From the NCBI GenBank assembly GCA_033063855.1, contig CP093829.1, forward strand, positions 5,528,243-5,592,242: a stretch of DNA of 64,000 nt, written 5' to 3'. The notes beneath the pieces were generated by a model, which was not told the DNA's origin, ran no database searches, and was given only the letters and a program-made list of their open reading frames with translations. This document shows, one piece after another, positions 29,471 through 41,900 of the stretch (positions are counted from its first letter, which is position 1; the number at the start of each line of letters is the position of its first letter). Made by a program: the position numbers and the translations under genes. The stretch comes from Smittia aterrima (Eukaryota > Arthropoda > Insecta > Diptera > Chironomidae).

Positions 29471-29802
29471 TCTTGTTAATCTCCGAATTCACGCGAACTT
29501 ATGCGTCGCTTTGCTCTTGAATTTATCCTTCAACTTTTAACTTGTTCTAATTTGACGCTCGTGGTTTCCGTAAAGCAATGCAAGCAGCTTGAATTAATTA
29601 TGTATTTATATTAATAACTGCACAATGCATTTCTGGTTGACTAAGATTTTTAACCAAGCTGTTAATATTTGAAACTCATTATCAGACTCTTGAAAAAAAA
29701 TATCATGCGAAGTTTAAATATTTTTTGGTAATTGTTGAAGAAAACTTTCACACGAGAAGCAGAGCTCGTATCGACAGAAATATTTTTTGAAACTTGAAAA
29801 AC

Positions 29803-30330
29803 TCAGACATGAATTACGTCTGTTTGCTTTTGATTCTTGAAGAAAACATAACAATTTTTGCCTAACAATTGTGACAGCACGGTTGTCATCATTCTCTGGA
29901 AATAGGCTGGAGCATTTTTGAGCCCCATTGGCAATCTTTTGAAGCAGGATTTCTTCCCATTTGCTGAAAAACCCGTGTATTTCCGTGAGTTCTCAGCCAA
30001 ACCAATTTGATAAAAGCCACTATACAAATCAAGTGTTGAAAAGTAGCTTGAGTTCCCCAATTGACCCAAAATCTCATCAATCAATGGCAGTGGATAGGAA
30101 TCCTGAATTGTTAATTCGTTTATTTTTCTTAAGTCTACAACAAGTCTCCATTTCTTTTGAGAGCTATTATCCAGCTTCTTTGGTACTAAGAAAATCGGCA
30201 TATTCCATGGTGAGGTTGATTCCTCAATTAAATCATCCTTAATCATTTTTTCGATTTAATTTTGTAATTCACCCTGAAGGGCGAATGGAATCTTAAATTG
30301 TCGCTAATTTAAAGGTTTAATGTTTTCTTT
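29803..30330 (-). mobile_element. Broken Ty3/gypsy-type reverse-transcriptase fragment
   Basis: A - strand ORF of 147 codons (30246-29803) has the order expected of the first half of a gypsy-type reverse transcriptase: VPKK, then RLVVDLRKIN, then the STLDLYSGFYQI block, then LPMGLKNAP. It breaks off where the catalytic YxDD motif should follow, and the sequence after that point is unrelated. Just upstream the frame continues the domain but carries an in-frame stop (near 30254). Protease, RNase H, integrase and LTRs were not found. An inactive relic. Confidence 0.8.
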
Positions 30331-31307
30331 CACGATGATTTCGTGCTCAATTGTTTTGTGACACGAACGATTTACTTATTTATGCGACTTCTTTATTTCA
30401 TGGTTGTTAACTGAACCGTTCTCATGTTATGTTGAAGACATAACAAGTATAAGCTCTGTTGTCCATAAACTCAGAGTGTTGTCATGGACATCTGAAGGAT
30501 CTTGAGAAAAAAACTTTACTGAAAACTCCATGACTATATGTTAAAAGTTTTATAACTAAACTAAAGGGTTTCTTTTAATCAGCAAATATTTATTAGCTTC
30601 TCTCTTTGTAAATTTTAGAAAGAACTTAAGTTTGAAAAAACCTCTTTTTATTTTAGTCTTTTCCACATTACAATACGAAATTCGATTAGTGTAGTCAAAG
30701 GCGTCATAAAAAGTAATCTTGATTGTCCGGTTCCTACTAATTGATTTTCGATTATGTCAGTATAGATCATTCAATAATTTCGATTAGATTTAACAACAGG
30801 ATCTTCAGGGTAATCACTCTTCAACTTGACTTGAAATAAATCTACAAATTGGCTTGTAAAACGAGCGTGCTTGAGTGAGATGCATAATCGTTTGCAGTTC
30901 TTCCAATTTGATTTGTACTTGTCTCCATAAATGATTTAGCATCCATCAAAACTTCGTCTTCCTCTTTACGCGGCTTGATAATGTAGACAACTAATTGATT
31001 TTGCAGAGCAGATTTGTAAATTCTGATGTGTTTCGTTGATTGTTGTCAATGACACCTTGTTAAACCTTGTAGCGTAGAAGTGTTGGTCGATGTGATGCTG
31101 TTAAAAATAACAGCGATCAGCAACGTCTAAGCTCTTTAAACATTCGATTGCTCTCGGCGTTGTCATCATTTCAGCTCCAACAATTTCTGATAAGAGCCAC
31201 AACATTATTTCATTCATTTCTTCCTTTTATTTTCACCAACATCGTCAAGTGTCAAGTTCAGAATCCGTAGCAAACTCGCTTCTTGCATCCTGCGATAACT
31301 TTTTAAA
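30331..31307. other. Decayed intergenic sequence
   Basis: No intact ORF. Because it lies upstream of the reverse-transcriptase relic in the element's orientation, part may be degraded gag/protease sequence, but I cannot show this. Confidence 0.35.
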
Positions 31308-31478
31308 TACTTTTTCCTCGCTCGTAAACTTCGAAGCTTAGGTTAGTATTTTTATTTTTAATTTGGTCGAGGAGATTCAAAATGTCTCTATTAAAAGGAA
31401 ACATTTTGAATCACGTTGATCAAGTTAAAAATGAAAATACTAGCCTAAGCTCCGAAGTTTACGAGCGAGGAAAATGTA
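31308..31478. repeat. Foldback with 78-nt arms and a 15-nt spacer
   Basis: The left arm 31308-31385 pairs with the right arm 31401-31478 at roughly 88% by hand count. The outer part (CTCGCTCGTAAACTTCG) is perfect. A transcript would form a long hairpin. It could be a small foldback element or a hairpin-RNA precursor. Confidence 0.7.
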
Positions 31479-31804
31479 TTTGAGAAAAGTTGGAAAACGA
31501 AAGAATGAATGTTTTTTCTTTTTGGTTTGTATAATGTTTTCGCTGAGTGGATGTTTTCAAAAGGTTTATTCGATGGTTCCAGTCTTATTTTATAAGATTC
31601 TATAGACATGTATTTTCTTGTCATTAGCTGATTTTACCTAGAAATAAAAAATTATAAATGATTGGCAATTTAAAAAGATTTTGATTAATTTGTTTAATAT
31701 TTTATTTTTCAATTAATTTAAGTGAGTTGATGATCCACGACATTTTAATTTGCACTAAAAAATTACACCTGCCGCAGTAAAACTTGTAACTTCGATAGCG
31801 TAAA

Positions 31805-33123
31805 ATGGATATTTACCAGTCCTCAAAATTTTTATTACTCATCCTTAAAACTTTTGGCTTAGCTCCTTTCACAGTCGATAGCAGAAATAGAAAGTTTAAA
31901 ATAAATTTTCTGATATTTTATATTTCTCTGGCCTTTTGGGCGATGGTTTGTTGGTCACTCCTACTTCGATTCAAGACTCACAAATTCATATCGGGTTCGG
32001 ATTCCGGCCTACTCGATGGGCTCTGGAGATCTCAATATTTGAGTCAACCATTCGTCGCGATTTGTTTAATTCTTTTCAACTTTTTTAAACTAAAACACAC
32101 TGAAAAGTTTTATGCGACAGTTTTCCAGTTTGATCAATTGTTCATTCGACTTGGTCTACATCACAAACCAAGGAACACAAAGCCTTCAACGCCATTAATC
32201 ATCATTAGTGGACTATTTATCGCTTACACTGCTCATTACGTAATCGTAGCTTACAACAACTATTCTACTTTTAAACAACTTCAAGTTTGGCAAAATGTGT
32301 TGAGCTTTGTCGATTTCATGAAGATGAGCATCTTTTTCCCTTTGATATCGATCCAGTTCATTTTCTGTGTGAACTGCATTAATGAGAGATTGTCATCGCT
32401 TGGAAAAAATATAAAGTAAAAGCTTTTCACTCAGGAAAGTTAGGAAAACTTCAGATTTTTTGGTTTCAGATTGTTGTTGATAAATAATGACGAACGCGGA
32501 GTCTTCGTTGCGAACATGGCAAGAGAAGAATTCATTTTAAAGAACATCGCAACTCTCTTCGATTTGCTGTCTGATGCAGTTGATGAGATCAACTCAGTTT
32601 TCTCAAAACAGGTGAGTTTGTTCTTAAAGTTTTCTGAAAACAAAATAAATCGATTTCTGTAATTTCAGTTGATTGCAGTTTATGGACTTTCATTGGTTCT
32701 TGAAATCATCACAATTTATTTCACTATTTTAGTTTTGTCTGCGGAAATGAAAGTTACAAACAGAACGATCATGAACATGATTCTCTTGAACAGTCAACTA
32801 ACTCTACCTTCGTTCTTGACAATCTACTTCGCAACGAAAATGACGGGAAAAGCTGAAATGTTGAGCAAAGAAATTGGAAATTATGCAAACAATTGCGAAG
32901 ATCACTTCATTCTTCAAAAAGTAAATTGAATTTCCGACGAAAAATCATTTATTAAAATATTTAATCGCTTTAGGTTGAAAACATTTTGATCAAGTTTATT
33001 TCTCGTCCACTGGTTCTCTCTTGCGGATTCTTCAACATCGACATGAGCCTCATTTTAACTATTATCGGTGCAATCTCAACTTACATGATAATTTTGTATC
33101 AGTTTCAACAAGATTTTGGCTAA
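31805..33123 (+). CDS. Gustatory-receptor-like GR-10 (most divergent), four exons, 384 aa
   Basis: Exons 31805-32415, 32470-32611, 32669-32920 and 32974-33123, with intron positions and phases identical to GR-1. It keeps MDIYQSSKFLLLILKTFGLAPFTVD, the exon-2 core (DLLSDAVDEINSVFSKQ), LSCGFFNIDMSL and the ending TYMIILYQF. Elsewhere it is strongly diverged. Exon 3 starts with Leu, where the core genes have Met, so that Met is not an internal start signal. Separated from GR-9 by 5.8 kb of decayed DNA. Poly(A) signal at 33138. Ligand unknown. Confidence 0.85.
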
Positions 33124-33612
33124 ATTAATTCAGTTTTAATAAAGAATTTAATTGTTTCCTGAGAGAACATTAAGCAGAGATATTTATAGATTCAAACATT
33201 TGGCTCTAGGGAAGGACGTAGGAGCCAAACGTTGCCCCATAGCAAAAAAAGTTGCCCAGTATACGAAACTGTTCGGTGAAGGGAAAATTTTCAAGGTTCA
33301 ACGTTTTGGTTGCCCGTGGCACCTGCGTCCAAACATTTAGCCAAACATTTTTTGTTCTCCTAAAACTACGCGTCGTAGGTAAAAGTCATTAATTTTTCAT
33401 AAATTTTCGGCTTTTCTCTGAGCGAGAATGATTAGATTTTGGCCGATTATTATTTTTAAAAGAGTTTTTGAGAATATTTCTCTCAAGAAATTATTGATCA
33501 ATTAATCCGCGATTATCATTTTGCTCGTGCATATGAGCCATCGAAAGTTATCAACGAAAAACATTAGAACCAAGAGAAGAAACTCTCACGAAAATTGACC
33601 TTGACAGAAAAA
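33124..33612. other. Spacer between GR-10 and the P450 gene
   Basis: GR-10 3' flank and upstream region of the P450 gene. A 62-codon ORF at 33152-33340 shows no family features and is not called. Confidence 0.55.
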
Positions 33613-33619
33613 TATAAAA
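33613..33619 (+). promoter_or_regulatory. TATA box of the P450 gene
   Basis: TATAAAA, 62-68 bp upstream of the ATG, with an initiator-like TTAGTTG about 30 bp downstream. It contrasts with the TATA-less receptor promoters. Confidence 0.6.
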
Positions 33620-33680
33620 ACTCCGCGGACGTCGCAATAAAATTAGTTGCGAACAGAATTTTGAGAGAAAAAGTTCGATA

Positions 33681-35272
33681 ATGGAGCTTCTGGGGCAAAG
33701 TCTAATTACAAACGTTTTGGTCGCGTGCTTTTTGTTGTTGTTAAGCTTTTTTTATTGGATCAATCGGCGCCAAGATTATTTCAAGAACTTGAATATTCCA
33801 TTTGTCCCGTCAACTCCACTAATCGGAGTTTTCAAAGATGTTTTACTTGGCAGAACTGGAATTTACGAGCAAGTCGCCGCTCTTTACAATCAAAGTGAAG
33901 TGAAGGACAAACCATTTTTCGGAGTTTTCATGTTCCACAAACCGTGTTTAATGATCTCTGAACCGGAACTTGTGAAGAGAATTTTCGTTAAAGACTTTGC
34001 GAGCTTCACTGATCGTTACTCAGGTTCGGATGATCACGATCCCTTGGGAAGCTTGAACATGTTCACAGTGAAGTCTCCGCGTTGGAAACATATTCGCGGC
34101 AAGATGACTCCGTTCTTTAGCAGCGGAAAACTTAAGACGATGTATTATCTGTTGGATAAGATAAATGATAACGTTCTCGAATTTATCAGTAAAAGTGTTG
34201 ATAAGAATGAAGAAATTGAATTGAAAGAGTTGGCCTCTCTTTACACAACTGATGTGATTGCAAGCTGCGCTTATGGTGTTGACGCTAACAGCATTGCTAA
34301 TCCTAATGGCGGCTTTCGTAAAGCTGGAGTTGCCATGTTTGGCAAATCTTTTAAGAGGCAGTTTGAGCTTCCAGCTTTATTCATGTTACCTCAAGCCATG
34401 AAGTTGTTTAGGTTTAAAGCCTTCTCAACTTTTGGATCAAAGTTCATTGAAGAGACCGTCACTGAAGTTATGGAGGAAAGAGAAAAAAGTGGTCAGCGTC
34501 GCAATGATTTGATTGATACTTTGATTGAATTGAAAAATTCTGGTGATGACCTTTTCTCAATGGATGTTCTCATGGCTCAAGCTGCAATCTTCTTCGTCGC
34601 AGGTTCGAAGTAACTTTAATGAAGGAAAACTCTTGCTAACGTAATTACTTTATTTTAGGTTTTGAGACGTCTAGTGCAACACAATCATTTGCTCTCTATC
34701 ACATTGGAATGGATAAAGGAATTCAAGATAAACTGAGAGGAGAGATCAAGGAAATGTTGGCGAGAACAGAAGGAAAAGTTACTTACGATTCTGTCATGAA
34801 CCTTACCGAACTTCCTTACTTGCACCAAATCCTCAACGAGACTCTTCGTATATACCCAATTATCCCAATTCTTGACAGGATATGCGTAAACCCTGAAGGC
34901 TTCTCTCTTCAGCCGTTCAGCGACTTCACAGTTCCCTTTGGAATGCCAATCTACATCCCAGCTTACGGAATCCAATTAGACGAGAAAAATTTCCCTGACG
35001 CAAAGAAGTTTGATCCTGAACGATTCTCTCCTGAAAACATGGACGACATCAAACCATTCACTTACTTTCCATTCGGAACTGGCCCAAGAAACTGCATCGG
35101 CGAGCGCTTTGGACTGATGCAAGTTAAAACTGGCATCGTCAAAATCCTGAAAGATTTCCGTCTCGAACAAACCGAGAACACACCGCAAACAATTGTTTTC
35201 GACAAAACTTCAATGGTTGCAAAACATGATAAAGGTTTATTCTTTAAAATGGTGAAAGATCCGTTGTACTAA
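33681..35272 (+). CDS. Cytochrome P450, CYP6-like, 511 aa
   Basis: Exons 33681-34602 and 34659-35272, with one 56-bp phase-1 intron inside the helix-I motif, a position common in CYP6 genes. An N-terminal membrane anchor (about residues 7-27) fits microsomal P450s. Diagnostic motifs in order: WKHIR (helix C), AGFETSSATQ (helix I, oxygen activation), ETLR (ExxR), FDPERF (PERF), and the haem loop FPFGTGPRNCIGERFG with the axial Cys. It is an NADPH-P450-reductase-dependent monooxygenase of the endoplasmic reticulum; CYP6 members often oxidise plant toxins, insecticides or odorants. The substrate is not predictable. Poly(A) signal AATAAA at 35424. CYP9 or another clan-3 family is the main alternative. 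Confidence 0.93.
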
Positions 35273-35429
35273 GCAGCTTAGTCTAAGCTTTCATCCAAAT
35301 AATCACAAAACAAAGCTTTTATAACAAACTTTGTGAGCTTTCATTTGTGCCGCACTCAAAAGTAAATGTCTAATGAAAATGGAAAATATTATTTTAATTG
35401 TTCACTAAGCAAACATTTAATGGAATAAA

Positions 35430-35924
35430 ACAAAAGTTAAAAACATTGTTTATCAAGAATTTCGAGTAAAATCAACAAGTGTCTCGTATAACAGTTTTCA
35501 GTTTTCGTAGTTTGTGCTCAGTGAGAGCTCCCCGCAATTCGCTCAACTCAATTCGCCCAGCTCACTAACACATAAACAATAGCGAGTTGTAGATCGTCAG
35601 AAATATTTACTCGCGGAATTTCAGTCTTCGTTTAAAAGCCTTGTCTGGTGGTTCACTGTCGAGTTTTTTTGCTTCAGAAAATTAATTAAGAATGATTCTT
35701 GGAAGCATTTGAAAAATCGACTTGAAAGTTATCGATCTAGTGCTGCGAATTTAAGAAAAACATGAAACTCGTTTTCAAAGCTGTTGCTTTGTTGTGATTT
35801 GTAAAGTTTTTGTGAATGAAAACAGCGAAGTCGAGAAAAAATTGAAATTAGCAAACTCTTCTGGACAAAAAATTATTTCAAGTGTTTGAAGAAGTGAATA
35901 AATTAAATTAAAGAAAAAAAGAAA
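35430..35924 (+). other. Presumed promoter and 5' UTR of the Drak-like kinase
   Basis: Contains several initiator-like sequences (TTCAGTTTTC, CTCAGTGAG near 35490-35530) but no TATA box I would defend. The transcription start is not resolved. Confidence 0.4.
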
Positions 35925-38900
35925 ATGTTGCCGAAAGAAGTTCTTCACTTGGGCGATGGAATTCTCCAGTCGAAGCCCGAGTTCCTGAAGAAGATCCTCG
36001 TCGACGCCGAAATCGAACAACATTACGTTGTTGAAGAAAAACCATTCGCGAGGTAAGTTACATCTGCTTGAACCTTAAGTAAAACAATTCAAAGCTGCTG
36101 CTGAAATGCATTTCAAACGCATACAATTGCACAATTGATCAAGTGGTGGTCATGAAGTGAATTTTCCTTTCATTTTTTTCCTCTTCTCTTCGAGTCAGTC
36201 GAGAGATTCTTATGCTACGATTAAAATAAAGTTTTGCGAAAGTTTCTGTTCGACATCTCTCGATCATCGCGGGGAACAGCCCAAAAATAAAGTTGTCAAT
36301 AATGATGCAAACATATTTAAATGGTTTGATCGACATTGGAAACCTTAACACACATTTTATGGAATCCACTTGAATCAAATCAATTTTCAAATTCCATCCG
36401 AAAAATGAAGAAAAAAAAACTCCGACACGACAAGCAACGCATTGTGGTTGGTTCGGTGTTTATCAAATGTAGGTTATCGTGAGCATGGTACAGACAAAAA
36501 ACCACTCACAATCGTCGCGAGAAAACAGCGGAGAAAGAAAGTCAAACATCTCCAGCGAAGGTATTGGTGGAAAGATAGAGAAAGAAATTGAATCAGCCGG
36601 CAAAATCGTGATCAATACGTGTGTGGACGATTGTCTTTGAAATGTGTGACAGGTTTTAGCTCTCTTTCTCTTTGTGCTCATGAAAATTCATCAAAACATC
36701 GTCCGGAGAAAATTGCAATGCGGCTCAGAGCGACTCCGTCATTAGGGAACATAAATATTAATGACCTATAGATCATCATGAGCGAACGAGAGAGCAATTC
36801 GATTGCATCGATCCCATCGCCCAAATCCCATTATCTCTTGATGAAGTTGAACTTCGCGTGGCGATGACATTGAGACGTGATCAAGTTGAGAGTATCGATT
36901 TCATAAAACAATGAGGAAGCTTTAAAGGTAAATCATGAAATTTCATGACGAAGTTGATGATTTTACGCGTTCGTCTATCCATAAAAGGATCGAACACGAT
37001 GTTATATAGTTTAAGACTGTGGAGACAGTTATCTTTTGTATCGATGTTTACATTCATCTCGCTTCGTCACTTCCTTGATGAGGAGTTCTTAACGTTGAAC
37101 TATGAGCGTTGAAAGCTAAACAAAAAAACAAACAAAGTGAACTGACATTTAGATTCGAATCCCGGAAGAATCTGTTGTTGGACTAAATTGATCCAGATCA
37201 AGAGACGAGTTGCCAGTCGACGATGATGATTGGAAAATTGTGCGATCGCTCGATAGTTCAATGTTAGGGCCAGTCGTCGTCAATTAATTGAATCGCATAT
37301 GGTGCGCATCAATTTCAAGAATTTATGGATTCTAAACGATCATCACTGACTCTCTCGTTCGCAATTACTTTTCCAAGTGTAATAACAGAAAACTTGAATA
37401 AAAATCAAATTACGCAAATGTCATTCGGCTAACAATTGAATATTCCTTTTTATGGGCATCGATTGGTCAAACAGCTGATGCAACAATAAAATATGCAACA
37501 CATCTCGTTGATGGGAGACAATAAAAGAACTTGAATAAATATGAGCGAAGAGTCTCGGAGCCGAAGTGACACTTGGAATTTATTTATATTTGCAAATTCC
37601 ATTAGCTATTTGACTCCTTATTCGTTTGCTCAGACAGAGTCTCGCTAGATCTCCTTCACATTTTTAAGAAGCTTTAATTCAGATTATTTTGTTTTTCGGA
37701 CGGAAAGACGTTTGATGTCGGTCCAGCTTTTCCGTTTAGTCAATCTCGACACCACACGACATCGGAGATTTTAGAAATTTGAAATATTTCCTAACGACAG
37801 GAAATCATAATTGAGTCATTTACATTTCTCATAATTTCTTGATGCTCACTGCCCCCATCATGAGTTCTTATTTGGTTTGCAACGAAGCGAGAAAGAGATC
37901 GTAAATGATATGCGCTTAGAGTGAACAGCGTGTCGCCTCGCTGAGAGTGAGAGACGAAGATTATCGTTGAACGACTTGGAACGACGACTCGGAACTGCTA
38001 AGGACAGACAAACATTCAAGATCGTTTCGAAGCTCGAACGATGATACATTTCGAGTTCAGGGAGGTCATTTGCATTAGCTGGAAGCGAAATTTCACTTCT
38101 GATACATCAGAAGATCAATCAACTAACTTTAGAAAATTTATCGTTGGATCATGCTCAAGCTTAGAGCGATTTCGCGCAGCGAAACTTTCCCTGTCGTAAA
38201 TTGATTTCTGTTTGATTCACGAAAACTTCCCGACGACGCTCACCTCGCGAATCCCGTTATCAAAGTGCTGATACGCAGTCTAAATTAATTAAACTTGATA
38301 AGCGTTCGAATTGACTTTTTATTTCGCTTCTCGTTCGGTTAATATTAATAATTTCGTAGAACTTCTTATCGTTTGCCGGGCACAGGAAGCACGGTTGCTT
38401 TGAAACGATCATAAAGCTGAGAGACAGAGAACAATCGATTTATGAAAGAAGGAGCAGTCAGTCTTTTGGTCATTAGCAGTCACAACACTTAGAGCGACGG
38501 TTAGCTAATTGAACAATTTTTTTTTGTTTTCGAACGTTTGTTGCGGAAATTTTCTGTGCGAAGCTAATCGACTTCGGCAAGATTGATTGATTGGATTATT
38601 TTGCTTGTTGACATGACACCAAAAAGCATAGTAAACACGATCGTGAACATCAATGATGTGTGCGAGGAGAGAGAAAAAAATTGACGTTTGTTGACGGAAA
38701 GAAAAATGATTTTGCCGACAATTCAGTGTCAACCAGTAAAAATCCAATGCACCCAAAGCCATTAATCGAATAAAAACTCTCAAAGTTAAGTGTCCATTTT
38801 ACGGTCCATTTATGATCCGACATTATGGCTTCCTAGATAATTAAATGAGCTGCCAACTACACAGCTCGCTAAGCAATGTAAAGTTACACTTAGATCTTGA

Positions 38901-41900
38901 CGATGGATAAAGATTGAGAGTGAACAAGCTTGAACGTTTTTGTCTCTAATAATTAAAAGCAACGAGTGCAATATCGTCTCATGCTCGTCACTCGTTCGTT
39001 CGTTCACGCATGAGTAACAAGAAACAAAAAATCATTCACTTAACGCGTGTTGTTGCAATCGCAATTCCACTTTAGGTCGCAACAATATTTGGACATCAAA
39101 CAGCGGCCGCCGTCGCTTTTACGTCAAATCGAACTTCTCGCATAATACTTGCGCGCTCTGAATCGACCTTTGATACGCTTTCAAAGTGTTGATTGATGTT
39201 TGATGCAATTTTCTCTTCAATTCTCTATCGAAATGCAAAGTCGGCTTCGTCGTGAGGTTTCTTTGAATGAAAATTTTTTTTTTGTTTTGTTTGTTGCTAA
39301 GAAGAGGAGAAAAAAAAAACAAAAAGTGATTCGCGTGCTTCATCGAATAGTGATTGTTTCCAATTAACATCAATTGGTCCCAATCTGAGGCTCAGACACA
39401 TTCTGGTCCAGTGAAAGTTTTTCTTTTCTCTTTTCCATCTTGTCGTCATGCTTAATTCATTCAATGGACATTCATTCTCCTCTTTCAAGACTTTTTTTTG
39501 TGTTGAATCACTGAGAGTATCAACATCGTTAAAAGCCATTTGAACATTATCAGTTTGGTGATGAATCGAGCTCAACAAAAAGCGTTAATTCGTCTCTCTC
39601 CGCGCAAGGCCGTTCAACGATTTTATTTCTTTTTCTTCTTTTTTTTGGATTCTTCGTTTTTTTCAATGGTTGCGATGAGATTGTGTTTGTGTGAATTGTC
39701 CAACCGACAAAACTTTGGCCGTTACCCGGTAACATGAAGAAGACTCTTTTCGATGATAGAATCACCTCATTCTAATGAGTCATCGAATGAGAAATGAGCC
39801 AAGACGACGATAGCTTCCAAGCCCAAAAGAAAAATGTCTTGCGCTCATTGCTCGATTCTGTCATTTAGCTTTATGGTCTCGAAGAAAATGTCAACAAAGT
39901 TGATTACATAAGAAACGTGATCATATTAATTCAGCATCTCGCTGGCTGACTTTTACTCGTGTTTTTATCTTTTCCAATCGGTTTAAAGTTCAAGAAACTA
40001 GAAGCTACTTACGAGAAGGAGAATAAGCGTCTGCAAATATTTGCGGAATTTTCAAGAAACGGTTTTTTTTCCTTCTTCTTTCATAATAAATTCGATGGCG
40101 CGACGTTAATGATCTGCTTGGAGCCAACAAACCGACTGGTTCCGGCGACAATGATCGAGCGAATTCATCTCTTAAATGTCGTCGATGCTACGAGAATGGG
40201 GCAGCAGAAATAATTTGAGTTCTTTGTTGGCCGAGCATGAAAGAAAAATAAATAAAAATCAGTTTGAAGTATCGTAAAGCCTGCAGAACTTTTTCGGTTC
40301 GGTGTTCATGCTTGTGCAACAAGATTTTATCTCATAACTGAAGTGATTCATAATTCATCATTGTGACTTAAACTCATTGCCTTCATAAATCTACGGCTCA
40401 TGGAAGTCTCGTTTTTCTCTGTAAAGTTCAAACTTAAAAAATAAAAGATTTAAGGCTTCGATTCACTTTTAACCTTTTTTGTTGCTCGACTCTTTTCTTC
40501 TCCTCGAGAGCTGCAATGACTTCAAATGGTGTCAGATAAAGTACATAACAATGAACATGGAACCTTTTTCGATCTCTTTCCGAGACTTCAACTTCTTGAA
40601 ATAATTTTGCCGAAGCCATTTTGGAAGCCTCACTTCACTTTATTAATTTTCAGTTTTGTTGATTCAAGATTCAACTTCGCTTTCAGGTCGGAAAGATTCT
40701 TCAACGAAGATAGAGAAACGGTTCAAGTGAATGAACTCGCTTGAAAAGAATTCCTTCGAACGTTAATAATTCGTTTGGTTCTTAAACCAAGTTCTTGGAG
40801 GTGAAAGGAAGAAAAAGAAATTCTCGTGGCGAGCGCAAATGAGCGAAGATAATTAAGTCATAAATTTAATAAAAATTCTCTTCTTGAAAGGTTTAACGAT
40901 CTGAAATGATTCATTAGATCATACGAAGTGGGCAAGGTTCCATTTCCTTATCACATGGAATGCCTTCGTGTGTTTGATTCAGGTCGTGCTTAGCTTTGCA
41001 AATTCAGAAATGTTTGTTTGGGATTTTTCTAAAGTTTGTCCCTCAAATCAACAGCTGAAGCTACTTCGTACTCAAACTGCTCAAACTTCTTTTGTTAAAG
41101 TAACGTTAGACTCGCGTTTTAGTCGCGCTCGTTTCAAGTAAACCGTTTTACGGACATTTTTTCGAAGACGAAAAAAATACTTTTTTCTCGCACGATCCGT
41201 TTCCTTCACATTAGTCATCTAATGCCGGTCATTTATCATCATCTATGTCTAAGTGCATAAATGCATAAAAGTAGCGGACGGATTATGTTTCACAATGATA
41301 ACTCGTTTTTCGTGTTGATCATTCTCACTTTCAGCCTCTCTCTCTCACTCGCTCCTTTTGCATAAGCAGCCGCCTCTTAAATGATGAAAATGAAAGTGGA
41401 GATCGACTTAGATTCGACTCCATTTAGATCACTTTCATCTTGATAGTCTAACAATGAATGAACGTTTGATTGCGAATTCCATTCTGGTCATTTCGCTTTC
41501 TTTGTAGGAGAATTGCTGAGTCGTGTTTGTGCTCGTGAGGGATTTTCGTTATCTTATCGAGCTTCTCGTGCGATAAAAGAACTTTGTAATTACGTTTTAG
41601 TCATAAATTGATCAAACGACGTAGGAATTAGTTTCGAACTTTGATAAATCGATCTCAAATTAGTTTCGACATCATCGAAGCCTTCGGATCAAGTTGAAGG
41701 TGAATTTTGTGGAATATCTTTCCTTTTGACTAATGACCGCGGAGTTCGAATGAATAATTTCTTAATTTAAATATTGAATCACGTGAATGGTTGGGCAATC
41801 GAAGAATTTGACTTGAACAATATTTTTTTAAAAGAAAAACAAACAAAGCTTGTCTTGATCATCTCCATAAATGTCCATCATGATAGAACATCAAGTTCTT

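Noticed and set aside
33152..33340. 62-codon ORF after GR-10
   Set aside because: Overlaps the GR-10 3' end and poly(A) signal zone, has no homologue known to me and no promoter.
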